Assembly (NCBI GenBank): GCA_017882465.1
Contig: JADGPN010000007.1
Coordinates: forward strand, 1-38,624
Source: Solirubrobacteraceae bacterium
GTDB lineage: Bacteria > Actinomycetota > Thermoleophilia > Solirubrobacterales > Solirubrobacteraceae
Length of the DNA: 38,624 nucleotides
Direction: 5' to 3'
Within the stretch, counting starts at the first letter, position 1. Each line of letters begins with the position of its first letter. The notes below the pieces were generated by a model. That model worked only from the letters and a program-made list of their open reading frames with translations, searched no databases and was not told where the DNA came from. Positions 21,483 to 29,687 of this stretch are shown in pieces. Made by a program: the position numbers and the translations under genes.

Positions 21483-22889
21483 GTGCGCCGTACCAAGATC
21501 GTCGCCACCATCGGGCCTGCCTCCCGGGACCCGGACACGCTCGCTCGCATGATCGAAGCCGGGTTGGACGTCGCCCGGCTGAACTTCTCCCACGGCAACC
21601 TGGAGCTGCACGCCGAGAACGCCGCCAGGGTCCGTGCCGCCGCCTCGTCCGTCGGGCGACAGGTGGCGATCCTGCAGGATCTGCCGGGACCGAAGCTCAG
21701 GATCGGTGCCCTGCAGGACGAGCGCGCCGAGCTCAAGCCGGGCGAGCGGCTGGTCCTGTTGGCCGGCTCGGATGCGGTCGGGAGCGAGGAGCGGATGTCG
21801 GTCAGCTGGCCGGGGTTCGCGGCCTCGGTCGATCCCGAGGACGTGATCTATCTCGCCGATGGCGCCATCCGCCTGCGCGTCACCGCTGTGCGGGCGGGCG
21901 ACGGTGAGGTGGAGACCGCGGTTGAGATCGGCGGCTCGGTCGCCTCGCGGCAGGGGCTGAACATCCCTGGTTCCAGCCGAGGGCTCGCCGCGGTCCCGGA
22001 GGAGGACCTGGAGATGTTGCGGTTCGGGGAATCGATCGGGGTCGATGTGGTCGCGCTGTCGTTCGTGCGCACGGCCGAGGACGTGATGTCGGTGCGTGGG
22101 CACACGCGCCTGCCGCTGGTGGCCAAGATCGAGAAGCCCCAGGCGGTCGATGCGGCCGAGGAGATCATCCGCGCCGCCGACGTGGTCATGGTGGCCCGAG
22201 GTGATCTCGGGATCGAGCTTCCGATCGCCGAGGTGCCGATGGTGCAGAAGGGCCTGCTGCGCATCGCCGGCCGGCTCGCCCGGCCCTCGATCACGGCCAC
22301 CCAGATGCTCGATTCGATGGTCTCCTCCTCGCGTCCCACTCGAGCCGAGGTCGCCGACGTCGCCAACGCGATCCTCGATGGAACCGATGCGGTCATGCTG
22401 TCCCAGGAGACGGCCGTCGGCGCCTATCCGGTCGAGGCCATCGCGATGATGGCGTCCGTCGCGGAGCGCACGGAGCGAGAGCTGCCCTACCGGGTCTGGA
22501 ACGAGGAACGCGTCCGCCGGGACACGCGCGACCCTGCTTACACCGTCGCCCACAGTGTCTGCGTCGCGGCCCGCGATCTGCACCTGACCGCGATCGTCGT
22601 GCCCACGCTCTCCGGTCGCTCGGCCCGGTTGATCTCGGCTCACCGGCCGCAGGTTCCGATTCTGGCCCTGTCGCCGGGCAAGGAGACGGTCCGCCGCTGC
22701 AGCCTGATGTGGGGCGTGCAGGCGGCCTCGATGCGGCGCCACGAGATCACCGAGGCGCTGATCGCCGACGCCGCCCGGCGCGTGGTCGAGCTCGGCTGGG
22801 TGAAGCCCGGAGCACGGGTGGGCATCACGGCCGGACTGCCGAGCGGCCGGCCCGGGACCACGAGCCTGGTCCAGGTGCAGCGGGTCTAA
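21483..22889 (+). CDS. pyk: Pyruvate kinase
   Basis: 468 aa, normal bacterial length. It makes ATP and pyruvate from phosphoenolpyruvate at the end of glycolysis. Starts 'RRTKIVATIGPAS', then 'LDVARLNFSHG', B-domain entry 'QDLPGPKLRIG', catalytic Lys about 215 in 'VAKIEKPQA', 'MVARGDLGIE' (metal-binding Asp about 241), 'ATQMLDSM' and 'SRPTRAEVADVANAILDGTDAVMLSQETAVG'. The C-terminal allosteric domain ('VVPTLSGRSARLISAHRP...GKETVRRCSLMWGVQ') is complete. GTG start with a TAGCGT box upstream. It is convergent with the ABC1 kinase gene. Confidence 0.96.
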   Translation: MRRTKIVATIGPASRDPDTLARMIEAGLDVARLNFSHGNLELHAENAARVRAAASSVGRQVAILQDLPGPKLRIGALQDERAELKPGERLVLLAGSDAVGSEERMSVSWPGFAASVDPEDVIYLADGAIRLRVTAVRAGDGEVETAVEIGGSVASRQGLNIPGSSRGLAAVPEEDLEMLRFGESIGVDVVALSFVRTAEDVMSVRGHTRLPLVAKIEKPQAVDAAEEIIRAADVVMVARGDLGIELPIAEVPMVQKGLLRIAGRLARPSITATQMLDSMVSSSRPTRAEVADVANAILDGTDAVMLSQETAVGAYPVEAIAMMASVAERTERELPYRVWNEERVRRDTRDPAYTVAHSVCVAARDLHLTAIVVPTLSGRSARLISAHRPQVPILALSPGKETVRRCSLMWGVQAASMRRHEITEALIADAARRVVELGWVKPGARVGITAGLPSGRPGTTSLVQVQRV

Positions 22890-23032
22890 ACGGTGCTTGG
22901 TCCGCTCGTGACCTCGCCGAGCGTTGCACTGACATCGACCTGATCCGCGAACGCCCGGCGTGCGCAGCAGGGGGAGGCGCCCATCTGGCCCCGGCGGCCA
23001 TGGCCTCGAGCGGTCGCCCGCCGGCGAAGTTC

Positions 23033-23080
23033 GGCAAGGCGCCCGCCCACCCCTCCGGCAAGGCGCCCGCGCACTCCTCC
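23033..23080. repeat. Two tandem copies of a 24-bp unit
   Basis: Units 23033-23056 and 23057-23080, each beginning GGCAAGGCGCCCGC and ending CTCC, differ at two positions. They lie in the 205-bp gap (22890-23094) between the convergent pyk and ABC1 genes, 14 bp beyond the ABC1 stop. I see no gene or clear terminator in the gap. Confidence 0.85.
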
Positions 23081-23094
23081 GGCGTCCGGCGCCC

Positions 23095-24477
23095 TCAGGC
23101 CGGGGTGCGGGCGTAGAACTCGGCCTCCTGACGACCGAGCTCGGTCTCCGGCTCATCGCCGTAGAACCATTCGCGGGTGATCCGGTGGAAGTTCCCCCGA
23201 GCCCGGAGCTGCGAGATGACCGCGAGCGTCAGCACCTCCATGCGCCGGCCGAAGATGTGGTCGGGGGGCGCGGACTCGTGGCGCATCTGCCCGAAGTACT
23301 CCGAGCGCGGGTCGCCCATGTCGATCAGCACCTGGGTGGCCCACTCCGGGGTCAGCTGCACGTATTCGTCCTCCGTGTACCACGAGGTCGCGGCGCGGAA
23401 GTGCTCGAGCACGCGTGCGGGCTTGAACTTCTCGGGCTCGGGCAGGAAGCCGGTCTCGCCGCCGAGCCGCAGCACCTCGGCCGCGTCGCCCTCGATCACC
23501 GCGCGTTGCACCGACATCTCCAGCTCGACCGTGCCCGGCGGCATGCGCTTGAACAGCCCGAAGTCGAAGAACGCCATCCGCCCGTCGGCCAAGAGCATCG
23601 AGTTGCCGGGGTGCGGATCGCCCGAGAACTGGTGATGGCGATAGAGGCAGCCGAAATAGAAGCGAAACAGGATCTCGCCGGTGCGGTCGCGATGCTCCTG
23701 CGGGAACGCCTTGAGCTCCTCGAACGTGTTGCCCTCGACGTACTCGGTCACCAGCACTCGCTCACGGCTCAGCCGAGTGACGACCTTGGGAATCAGGATG
23801 AACGGGTGCCCGCGGAAGATCCGCGCCAGCGCGCGCTGATTCTGAGCCTCGAGCTCGTAGTCGAGCTCCTCGTGGATGCGGTCGCGAATCTCCTCGCCGA
23901 TCGCCTTGGGATCGATTCCAGGCGCGATCCGCTTGGCCAGGCGGAGGATCAAGCCGAGGTTCTGCATATCGGCGCGGACGGCCGCGGCGACGCCCGGGTA
24001 CTGGACCTTGACCGCCACCGGACGCCCGTCGTTCAGCTTGGCCCGGTACACCTGCCCGATCGAGGCGGCGGCGATCGGATCCTCGTCGAACTCGGCGAAC
24101 ACCTCGCCGATCGGGCGCTCGAGGTCGGACTCGATCACCTTCTGCATGTCCTCGAACGAGACGGTCGGAGCGGCGTCCCGCAGCGCGGCGAGCTTCTTCT
24201 GGAACTCCTCGCGGTACTCCTCGGGCACGAGGCCTACGTCGACGAACGACATCACCTGACCGACCTTCATCGCCGCGCCCTTCATGGTTCCCAGCGCGGC
24301 GACGATCTGCTCCGCAGCCTCGATGTGACGGCGCTCGAGCGCCGCATCGCGGCCCTCCTTGGTGCGCGTCACATTGGCCGCGCGGGTGCCCGCCTGACGG
24401 ATCGCCTGTCCAGCTGCAAGCCCCCCGATCTTGGCGGTACGCCCCACGCGCGAGGTGGGGATCTTGTCGCTCGCCAC
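23095..24477 (-). CDS. ABC1/UbiB-family atypical protein kinase
   Basis: 460 aa. All family hallmarks are present: KxGQ motif K71-V-G-Q ('AAMKVGQVMSFVD'), Ala-rich nucleotide loop 'IAAASIGQVYRAKL', lysine strand 'PVAVKVQYPG', catalytic 'GDPHPGNSMLL' and DFG equivalent 'MAFFDFGLF'. UbiB relatives support quinone lipid metabolism, with ATPase rather than classical protein-kinase activity. The C-terminal ~100 residues extend beyond the kinase core. GTG start with TAGCAT 9 nt upstream, whose TAG is the stop codon of the upstream MBL gene; the two may also be co-transcribed. Confidence 0.9.
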   Translation of the reverse strand: MASDKIPTSRVGRTAKIGGLAAGQAIRQAGTRAANVTRTKEGRDAALERRHIEAAEQIVAALGTMKGAAMKVGQVMSFVDVGLVPEEYREEFQKKLAALRDAAPTVSFEDMQKVIESDLERPIGEVFAEFDEDPIAAASIGQVYRAKLNDGRPVAVKVQYPGVAAAVRADMQNLGLILRLAKRIAPGIDPKAIGEEIRDRIHEELDYELEAQNQRALARIFRGHPFILIPKVVTRLSRERVLVTEYVEGNTFEELKAFPQEHRDRTGEILFRFYFGCLYRHHQFSGDPHPGNSMLLADGRMAFFDFGLFKRMPPGTVELEMSVQRAVIEGDAAEVLRLGGETGFLPEPEKFKPARVLEHFRAATSWYTEDEYVQLTPEWATQVLIDMGDPRSEYFGQMRHESAPPDHIFGRRMEVLTLAVISQLRARGNFHRITREWFYGDEPETELGRQEAEFYARTPA

Positions 24478-24492
24478 TGCCTGCGAATGCTA
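24478..24492 (-). promoter_or_regulatory. -10 box (TAGCAT) that begins with the stop codon of the upstream gene
   Basis: Minus strand TAGCAT at 24492-24487. Its TAG (24492-24490) is the stop of the MBL hydrolase. Nine nt follow before GTG 24477; no SD. Confidence 0.5.
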
Positions 24493-25248
24493 CCCGGCTG
24501 CGGCCGGATCCTTCTGCACACGCGAGCCGGCGACGATGTCGTCAGACCCGTCCGGCCAGCGCACCCAGGCCTTGTAGCCACCGTCGTAATCGTCGCCGAG
24601 CAGGATCAGCGTGGCCGGCTCACCCATCGCGGTGCAGGGCTCAGACCCCTCGGGGTCGAGGCCGCGCCAGATCCTGACGAACTTGTTCGTCTCCAGCTCC
24701 TCGGCCACGGTCGTCGGGTCGGTGTGCCCCGGATGGATCGTGGTCGACGGCGGGAGCTTCAGGAGCGTGTCCATGATCGATGACCTGAGATCCGCATAGG
24801 TCGTGTGGCCCGGAGCCCGGACGCCCCCGACCGAACCGCGGAACAGCGTGTCGCCGGTGAACACGTCGGTGTCGTTGACCAGGAGCGAGAGCATCCCCGC
24901 GGTGTGGCCAGGCGTGTGGAGCGGAATGATCCGCAGGCCGCCCGTCTCGACCGGCTCGCCGGCCTCGATCGTGCCGGTGGCCGCGGGGACCTGGTCCCGC
25001 TCGAGCGCGTGGATCAGCACGGGCGTACCCGGATGGGCCGCCAGCACCTGGTCGAGCTCGGCCACGTGATCGAAGTGATGGTGGGTGAGCAGCACGTGCG
25101 TGAGCTCAAACTGCCCGCGGCGCAGGACCTCGAGCAGCGGGGCCACCGGGCCTCCGGCGTCGATCAGCACAGCGCTGCCCCCGAGCTCATCCGCCACCAG
25201 GTAGGTGTTCGACAGCCAGTCGTCATGCATCGAACGTTCGACGATCAC
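24490..25248 (-). CDS. Glyoxalase II-like metallo-beta-lactamase-fold hydrolase
   Basis: 252 aa. 'THHHFDHV' gives H56-x-H58-x-D60-H61; 'HTPGHTAGMLSLLV', 'FTGDTLFRGSVG' and 'IHPGHTDPTTV' supply the remaining ligands. The core ends near residue 200. About 50 residues follow ('EPATLILLGDDYDGGYKAWVRWPDGSDDIVAGSRVQ') that look like a small beta-rich appendage, not part of the standard fold. Substrate could be a glutathione- or mycothiol-type thioester, which fits the divergent glyoxalase I-like gene at 25284. GTG start with TAGGCT 6 nt upstream. Confidence 0.87.
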   Translation of the reverse strand: MIVERSMHDDWLSNTYLVADELGGSAVLIDAGGPVAPLLEVLRRGQFELTHVLLTHHHFDHVAELDQVLAAHPGTPVLIHALERDQVPAATGTIEAGEPVETGGLRIIPLHTPGHTAGMLSLLVNDTDVFTGDTLFRGSVGGVRAPGHTTYADLRSSIMDTLLKLPPSTTIHPGHTDPTTVAEELETNKFVRIWRGLDPEGSEPCTAMGEPATLILLGDDYDGGYKAWVRWPDGSDDIVAGSRVQKDPAAAG

Positions 25249-25283
25249 GGACGGAGCCTATCGAGGTACGCTTCCGACTCAGA
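25249..25283. promoter_or_regulatory. Back-to-back promoters in a 35-bp gap
   Basis: Minus strand TAGGCT at 25260-25255, 6 nt before GTG 25248. Plus strand TACGCT at 25267-25272, 11 nt before ATG 25284. Only six bp separate the two hexamers, and each -35 region would fall in the opposite gene's first codons or its leader. No SD on either side. Confidence 0.55.
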
Positions 25284-25676
25284 ATGAGCCTGATCCACAC
25301 GTGTTACCGAATCCTCGAAATCGACCGCTCGGTCGCGTTCTACGAGGCACTCGGCTTCCAGGAGATCGGGCGGCTGCCGATCCGCGATGAGGCGATCAAC
25401 GTGTTCATGGGACTGCCCGAGGACGGCCCCGAGCCACGGCTCGAGCTGACCTACAACATCGGGCGTACCGAGCCGTACGAGATCGGCACCGGCTACGGCC
25501 ACATCGCCGTTTCGACGGACGACCTCGATGGAGCCCTGGGCGGCCTGGCCGAGCAGGGGATCGAGCCCGAGCGGCCTCCCTACCGCGTGCGGGAGGGCGG
25601 CTCGCGCCTGTGCTTCGTGCGCGACCCGGACGGCTACCGAATCGAGCTGATCGAGCGAGTCGAGGGCCTCGGCTAG
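25284..25676 (+). CDS. Glyoxalase I-like (VOC superfamily) protein
   Basis: 130 aa, a two-module VOC fold: 'HTCYRILEIDRSVAFYEALGFQEIGRLPI', 'PRLELTYNIG', 'GYGHIAVSTDDLDGALGGLAEQGIEPE' and 'LCFVRDPDGYRIELIER'. The four metal ligands (His near residue 5, Glu in RLELT, His in YGHIAV, Glu in RIELIE) are all present as in lactoylglutathione lyase. The divergent glyoxalase II-like MBL hydrolase supports a paired methylglyoxal or thiol-adduct detoxification step; which thiol is used cannot be read. Confidence 0.88.
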   Translation: MSLIHTCYRILEIDRSVAFYEALGFQEIGRLPIRDEAINVFMGLPEDGPEPRLELTYNIGRTEPYEIGTGYGHIAVSTDDLDGALGGLAEQGIEPERPPYRVREGGSRLCFVRDPDGYRIELIERVEGLG

Positions 25677-25735
25677 AACCGGCCAGAACCTGCGAGCGGC
25701 CGATGTCAGGTGTCGCTACTCTAAGGCTCGCTGCG

Positions 25736-26080
25736 ATGACTGAGACAAGCAAGATCGCCCACCTGCTCGAGCGGTTCGCCCACGGCGTCGCGGCTCACGA
25801 CCGCGAGAACCCCGGGCACCACACCTGGGGGATTGGGATGAGCAGCTTCGACCTCGAGCGGCTCGGGCTCGAGGAGGGCGAGGAGATCCTGCCCGGGATC
25901 GTACTCCAGGCCGACGGCGGCGGGACCGGCAACTTCCGCATCCTCTGCGACGGCCAGCACGACGAAGGGGCCGAGGAGGAAGAGGAGGAGATCGTCGACG
26001 CGGTGGCCTCCGAGGAGCTCGTCGAGCCCGCCTACGGTCCCGGCCCCGGAACCCCGCCCCCGCTGCAGCCGCCGCTCTAG
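25736..26080 (+). CDS. Acidic small protein, unknown function
   Basis: 114 aa. N-terminal helix 'KIAHLLERFAHGVAAHDRENPGHHTWGIGMSSFDLERLGLEEGEEIL', then 'PGIVLQADGGGTGNFRILCDGQHD', then a Glu-rich stretch (EEEEEE) and a Pro/Gly-rich C-terminus. No family recognised. A TAAGGCT (25722-25728), 7 nt before the ATG, resembles the -10 boxes used elsewhere with one extra base. Confidence 0.6.
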   Translation: MTETSKIAHLLERFAHGVAAHDRENPGHHTWGIGMSSFDLERLGLEEGEEILPGIVLQADGGGTGNFRILCDGQHDEGAEEEEEEIVDAVASEELVEPAYGPGPGTPPPLQPPL

Positions 26081-26113
26081 AGCCTCCGGCCGCAGCCGCC
26101 GGCCGCCGCCCCG

Positions 26114-27007
26114 CTACCCCCGTATCCGCGCTTCGATCCGCGCCGCCAGGCCCTCGATCGTCGGGCACTCGAGGCCGTGGCGGGCGCCGGCGCGCAGCAC
26201 GGAGCCGGCGATCGCGTCGAGCTCGGGTGCGCGACCTGCGGCGAGATCGCGCTGCATCGAGGACGCGAGCTCGGGATGCGCATCGGCCAGCTCGGCGAAC
26301 GTTTCGGCAGGATCGATGTCCGCGCCTTCGGCGTTGGCCACGGCCGCCGCCTCCAGCACGCATCCCTCGAGCACCGGGCCCCACGCGGAATCGGAGCGGA
26401 TGAACCCGAGCCGGCGATCGGAGGCGCTCGTGGTGCAGGCCAGCGCACACAGCCGTACCAGCTTCGACCACAGGATCTGGGCTTCGCCGGGGCCGATCCG
26501 GGCGGGGATCCCGGCCTTCTCGAGGCTCACCTTCAGGCGCTCGAGCGCCGGGCGCAGCGCCGTGTCATCGGCCGCGAGGTCGACTCTGAGGAACAGGCTC
26601 GTCTGCACGATCCGCCCCGGCGCAGGTCGGTCCGCCTCGATCCGGATGGCGCCCGCGGCGACGCGCGGGCGGCCGAAGCGCTCCCGCAGCCAGGCGACGT
26701 GGTCAAGCCCGTTGAGCAACGGCACGATCAGCCCGGGGTCGGCCTCGATCCGGGTCAGCGCCTCGTCGAGACCGGTGGCCTTGGTGGCGAGGATCAGGTA
26801 ATCGCTCGGGTCCCGCAGCGCTGTGTCCACCTCCGGCCGCGCGGTGAAGTCGCCCAGCCGGACGCTGCGGACGCCGATCCCGTCGCGCGCGATCACCTCG
26901 GCGGTCGGCTCGCGGGCCACGACGAGAACGTCGTCGCCCGTGCGGGCCAATGCGGCGGCGATGAAGCCGCCCACCCCGCCAGGTCCGAGCACGGCGATCC
27001 GAGGCAC
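26114..27007 (-). CDS. ApbA/PanE-family ketopantoate reductase-like protein
   Basis: 297 aa, GTG start. N-terminal Rossmann motif 'IAVLGPGGVGGFIAAALARTG', then 'YLILATKATGLDEAL' and 'VPLLNGLDHVAWLRERFG', and the catalytic-Lys helix 'ILWSKLVRLCALACTTS' of the C-terminal domain. The family reduces 2-dehydropantoate to pantoate with NADPH in coenzyme A synthesis, but many members act on other ketoacids. No pan genes lie nearby, so the symbol is not assigned. CAGGCT 7 nt before the start resembles TAGGCT. Probably downstream of the flavoprotein gene at 27054 with a 46-bp gap. Confidence 0.85.
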   Translation of the reverse strand: MPRIAVLGPGGVGGFIAAALARTGDDVLVVAREPTAEVIARDGIGVRSVRLGDFTARPEVDTALRDPSDYLILATKATGLDEALTRIEADPGLIVPLLNGLDHVAWLRERFGRPRVAAGAIRIEADRPAPGRIVQTSLFLRVDLAADDTALRPALERLKVSLEKAGIPARIGPGEAQILWSKLVRLCALACTTSASDRRLGFIRSDSAWGPVLEGCVLEAAAVANAEGADIDPAETFAELADAHPELASSMQRDLAAGRAPELDAIAGSVLRAGARHGLECPTIEGLAARIEARIRG

Positions 27008-27053
27008 GTCCGAGAGCCTGCCACAGCGCCGGGCGCGGTCGCGGCCCGGCGGT

Positions 27054-28646
27054 CTATCCAGGGTCGATCAGAACGCCCGGGTTCAGTACGGCCCGCGGAT
27101 CAACCACGGCTTTCGCCGCCGCCAGCGCGTCGGCGAACAGCCTGGGCCGCTGGCGGTCATACCAGGGTCGGTGATCACGCCCCACCGCGTGGTGATGAGT
27201 GATCGTGCCGCCGCCGGCGAGCACCGCCTCGGACGCCGCGGGCTTGATCTCCGCCCACTGCTCGAGCTCGGCGCCGCGCCGCGCAGGCGCCAGGATCGTG
27301 AAGTAGGGCGCCGGCCCGTCGGGGTAGACGTGGGTGAAGCGACAGCTGACGCTGCCCGAGCCGCACACCTCACGGACCGCGGTGCTCACGCCGGCCGAGA
27401 CGGTGGCGTGGAAGTCGGAGAAGCGATCCCAGGTGATCGCGGTCTCGAACGTCTCCGACAGCACACCCATGGCCACGAACGTGTCCCGCAGGTAGGGGGC
27501 GCGCAGGAATGCCTGGCGCCAGCTGCCGACCGAACCCGCGCTTGCGGCTCCCGCCTCCCCGCGCCGCTCCCGGGAGCCGCCGTGGTCGACGCAGCACCTG
27601 AGCGCCAGCGACATCCAGGGCTGGACATCGTGATCGGCGGACTCGAACCCCAGCACGAGCACCGCATGGATCCCGTCGCCCGCTCCCGTGAGCTTGGCCT
27701 CGGCGGCGTCGATCAGGCGGCAGTTGGCCGGGTACAGCCCCGATTGCGACAGCGCCCTGACCGCCTCGGCACCCGCGGCGAAGCTGCCGAAGCGGACCGC
27801 CGCCGAGGCGCGGTGGATCGGCTTGCGCCGCACGCGCATCCACGCCTCGGTGATCACCCCCAGCATTCCCTCGGAGCCGATCAGCATCCGGTCGGGGGAG
27901 ACCCCGGCGCCCGATCCCGGCAACCGCCGGGACTGCCACACGCCGCTCGGCGTGATCGCGCGAACCGATTCGACCAGATCGTCGATGTGCGTGTACAGCG
28001 TCGCGAAGTGGCCGCCCGCTCGAGTGGCCACCCATCCACCCAGGGTCGAGAACTCGAACGACTGCGGGAAGTGGCGCAGGGTGAGGCCGTGCTCGGCGAG
28101 CTGCCGCTCGAGCACCGGGCCCGTGGCGCCGGCCTGGATCCGAGCGGCCAGCGACACCTCGTCGATCTCGAGCACGCGGTCGAGCCGCTTGAGGTCGAGC
28201 GTCACGACCCCGTCGTAACCCTCGCCGACCCGCGGCTCGACCCCACCGACAACGCTCGTCCCGCCGCCGAACGGGATCACCGCGGCGCCACAGCCGACCG
28301 CCCAGTCGAGCACCTCCGCCACCTCGGCCTCATCACGCGGGTGAGCGACGACATCCGGTGGATGGTCGAACCGACCCCGGAACGCTCGCACCACGTCGCG
28401 GTAGGAGCGGCCGTAGGAGTGCAGCGCGCGCTCGTAGGTGTCCGCCGAGCAGATCTCGGCCAGCGACGCAGGCGGATGCAGCCGTGGCGCCGGGAGCGAG
28501 ATGTCTCCCAGCGGCACCGGGCGCTCGGGCTCCAGCGACCCGAACCCCAGCTGGCCGGAGATGAATGTGGCCGCCGCACGGACATCGTCGTGCGAGGGCT
28601 GCTCATCCTCGTAGCCCCACCCCCAGTGCTTGAGCCGCCGAGTCAC
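27054..28646 (-). CDS. FAD-binding oxidase, alkyl-dihydroxyacetonephosphate synthase-like
   Basis: 530 aa of the VAO/PCMH flavoprotein family. FAD-binding: 'VIPFGGGTSVVGGVEP', 'GGWVATRAGGHFATLYTHIDDLVESV' and 'RMLIGSEGMLGVITEA'. The C-terminal triple-His 'THHHAVGRDHRPWY' (His484-486) is the signature of AGPS, which exchanges the acyl chain of acyl-DHAP for an alkyl chain to start ether lipid synthesis; bacterial members are often of unproven substrate. The N-terminus 'RRLKHWGWGYEDE' is also typical of this group. GTG start with TAGACT 6 nt upstream. The Nudix gene is divergent. Confidence 0.87.
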   Translation of the reverse strand: MTRRLKHWGWGYEDEQPSHDDVRAAATFISGQLGFGSLEPERPVPLGDISLPAPRLHPPASLAEICSADTYERALHSYGRSYRDVVRAFRGRFDHPPDVVAHPRDEAEVAEVLDWAVGCGAAVIPFGGGTSVVGGVEPRVGEGYDGVVTLDLKRLDRVLEIDEVSLAARIQAGATGPVLERQLAEHGLTLRHFPQSFEFSTLGGWVATRAGGHFATLYTHIDDLVESVRAITPSGVWQSRRLPGSGAGVSPDRMLIGSEGMLGVITEAWMRVRRKPIHRASAAVRFGSFAAGAEAVRALSQSGLYPANCRLIDAAEAKLTGAGDGIHAVLVLGFESADHDVQPWMSLALRCCVDHGGSRERRGEAGAASAGSVGSWRQAFLRAPYLRDTFVAMGVLSETFETAITWDRFSDFHATVSAGVSTAVREVCGSGSVSCRFTHVYPDGPAPYFTILAPARRGAELEQWAEIKPAASEAVLAGGGTITHHHAVGRDHRPWYDRQRPRLFADALAAAKAVVDPRAVLNPGVLIDPG

Positions 28647-28692
28647 CGCGTGAGTCTATGCCTTACCGCGACTGCCCTTGTACGGTTGGGGC
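28647..28692. promoter_or_regulatory. Back-to-back promoters for the AGPS-like and Nudix genes
   Basis: Minus strand TAGACT at 28658-28653, 6 nt before GTG 28646. Plus strand TACGGT at 28681-28686, 6 nt before ATG 28693. No SD on either side. Confidence 0.55.
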
Positions 28693-29346
28693 ATGTCGAT
28701 TGCACCCGGTCTGCTGGCGCGCGGCCCCTGGGAAACCGAACAGGTCGACGTCGCCTGGCGCGCGGACCCGTTCGAGCCCGAGCAGGCCACCGTCACGGCG
28801 GCCGACCTGGCCCTGGACGCTCTGCGTCAGCGAGGCTCGCCCAGCCATGACGGGTTGGCGGCGCGGCTGGCCGGCTACGACGCCGGCCGTGGGCGCCTGG
28901 CGCTCGAGCTGCAGCCGGTGCGGTGGGCCCTGCGGCTGGTCACCGAGAACGCGTCGTCCAGCATGGCGGTGCTGTGTGTCGTGCGCGCGGGCGATGGGCG
29001 CTGGCTGGCCGGACGGCGGGCCGCGTGGCTCGCGTCGTGGCCCGGGCGCTGGGCACTCGGCGCAGGCGGGTCGGTCGAGGTCGACGAGAACCCCACCGAC
29101 ACGCTGACCCGCGAGCTGCGGGAGGAGTGGGCGGTCGACCCAGAGCGCCTTAGCGTGGAGGCCCTGGTGATGCTGCCCAGCAGCATGGCGCTGCTGGTCG
29201 GTCTCGCGTGGCTGCCGGACGGCGCCGCGGTCTCGCCCGATGATGAGCACGACGAGTTCAACTGGTGGCCCGCCGATGTCGATCGGTGGCCCGACGAGGC
29301 CGACGAGCCGCTGCGTCGCATGGCCGCGCTGCTCGCCTCTGCGTGA
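28693..29346 (+). CDS. Nudix-family hydrolase-like protein
   Basis: 217 aa. Nudix box 'GSVEVDENPTDTLTRELREEWAVD' fits G-x5-E-x7-R-E-U-x-E-E-x-G-U except that the late Gly is Ala. The four metal-binding acidic residues are kept, so catalysis is plausible. About 90 residues precede the box and are not recognisable. Family members hydrolyse nucleoside diphosphate-linked compounds; substrate unknown. The TGA stop overlaps the GTG of the next gene. Confidence 0.8.
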   Translation: MSIAPGLLARGPWETEQVDVAWRADPFEPEQATVTAADLALDALRQRGSPSHDGLAARLAGYDAGRGRLALELQPVRWALRLVTENASSSMAVLCVVRAGDGRWLAGRRAAWLASWPGRWALGAGGSVEVDENPTDTLTRELREEWAVDPERLSVEALVMLPSSMALLVGLAWLPDGAAVSPDDEHDEFNWWPADVDRWPDEADEPLRRMAALLASA

Positions 29347-29687
29347 AGTCCGACAGCTTCCGCCGCGTCATCACCTTCCGCCGCCTCGAGGTGGTCTCGT
29401 TCATCCATTCCGGCGTGTACTCGGCGCTGCTGATCTGCGCATTCGCGCTCGACAAGCCCGAACCGGCGACGTTCATCTTCGGGCTCGCCCACGGACTGAT
29501 CTGGATCGCCATGTCGCTGGTGTGCATCGCCGCTGCCCGGGCGCGGATCATCCCGTTCTGGCTCGCGGTCACGGTGGCGGTGCTGGGAGGGCTGGGACCG
29601 TTCGCCGGGTCGATCGGGTTCATCATCGCCGACCACCGGCACCAGAGTCGTGCTTCAGCCACATCCACACCCGGACGCGGGCGCTAG
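29343..29687 (+). CDS. Small integral membrane protein, unknown function
   Basis: 114 aa from GTG 29343, overlapping the Nudix stop (GTGA). Three hydrophobic segments: about residues 20-38, 43-63 and 69-90. The layout (basic N-terminus 'FRRVITFRRLEVVSFIHSGVY', 'FGLAHGLIWIAM') recalls small DUF3817-like membrane proteins but is not close enough to name. Co-transcribed with the Nudix gene. Its TAG stop lies inside the kgd -10 box. Confidence 0.7.
   Translation: MKSDSFRRVITFRRLEVVSFIHSGVYSALLICAFALDKPEPATFIFGLAHGLIWIAMSLVCIAAARARIIPFWLAVTVAVLGGLGPFAGSIGFIIADHRHQSRASATSTPGRGR

Noticed and set aside
22709-23116. Plus-strand frame after pyk containing a GKAPAH repeat
   Set aside because: Overlaps the end of pyk and the tandem repeat; no start signal or family similarity.
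22960-24783. 607-codon open frame on the plus strand
   Set aside because: Antisense to the intact ABC1 kinase, with Arg/Leu/His-rich composition typical of GC-driven shadow frames.
26823-28850. 675-codon open frame on the plus strand
   Set aside because: Antisense to the ApbA/PanE-like and AGPS-like genes, which have full family motifs; this frame has none.
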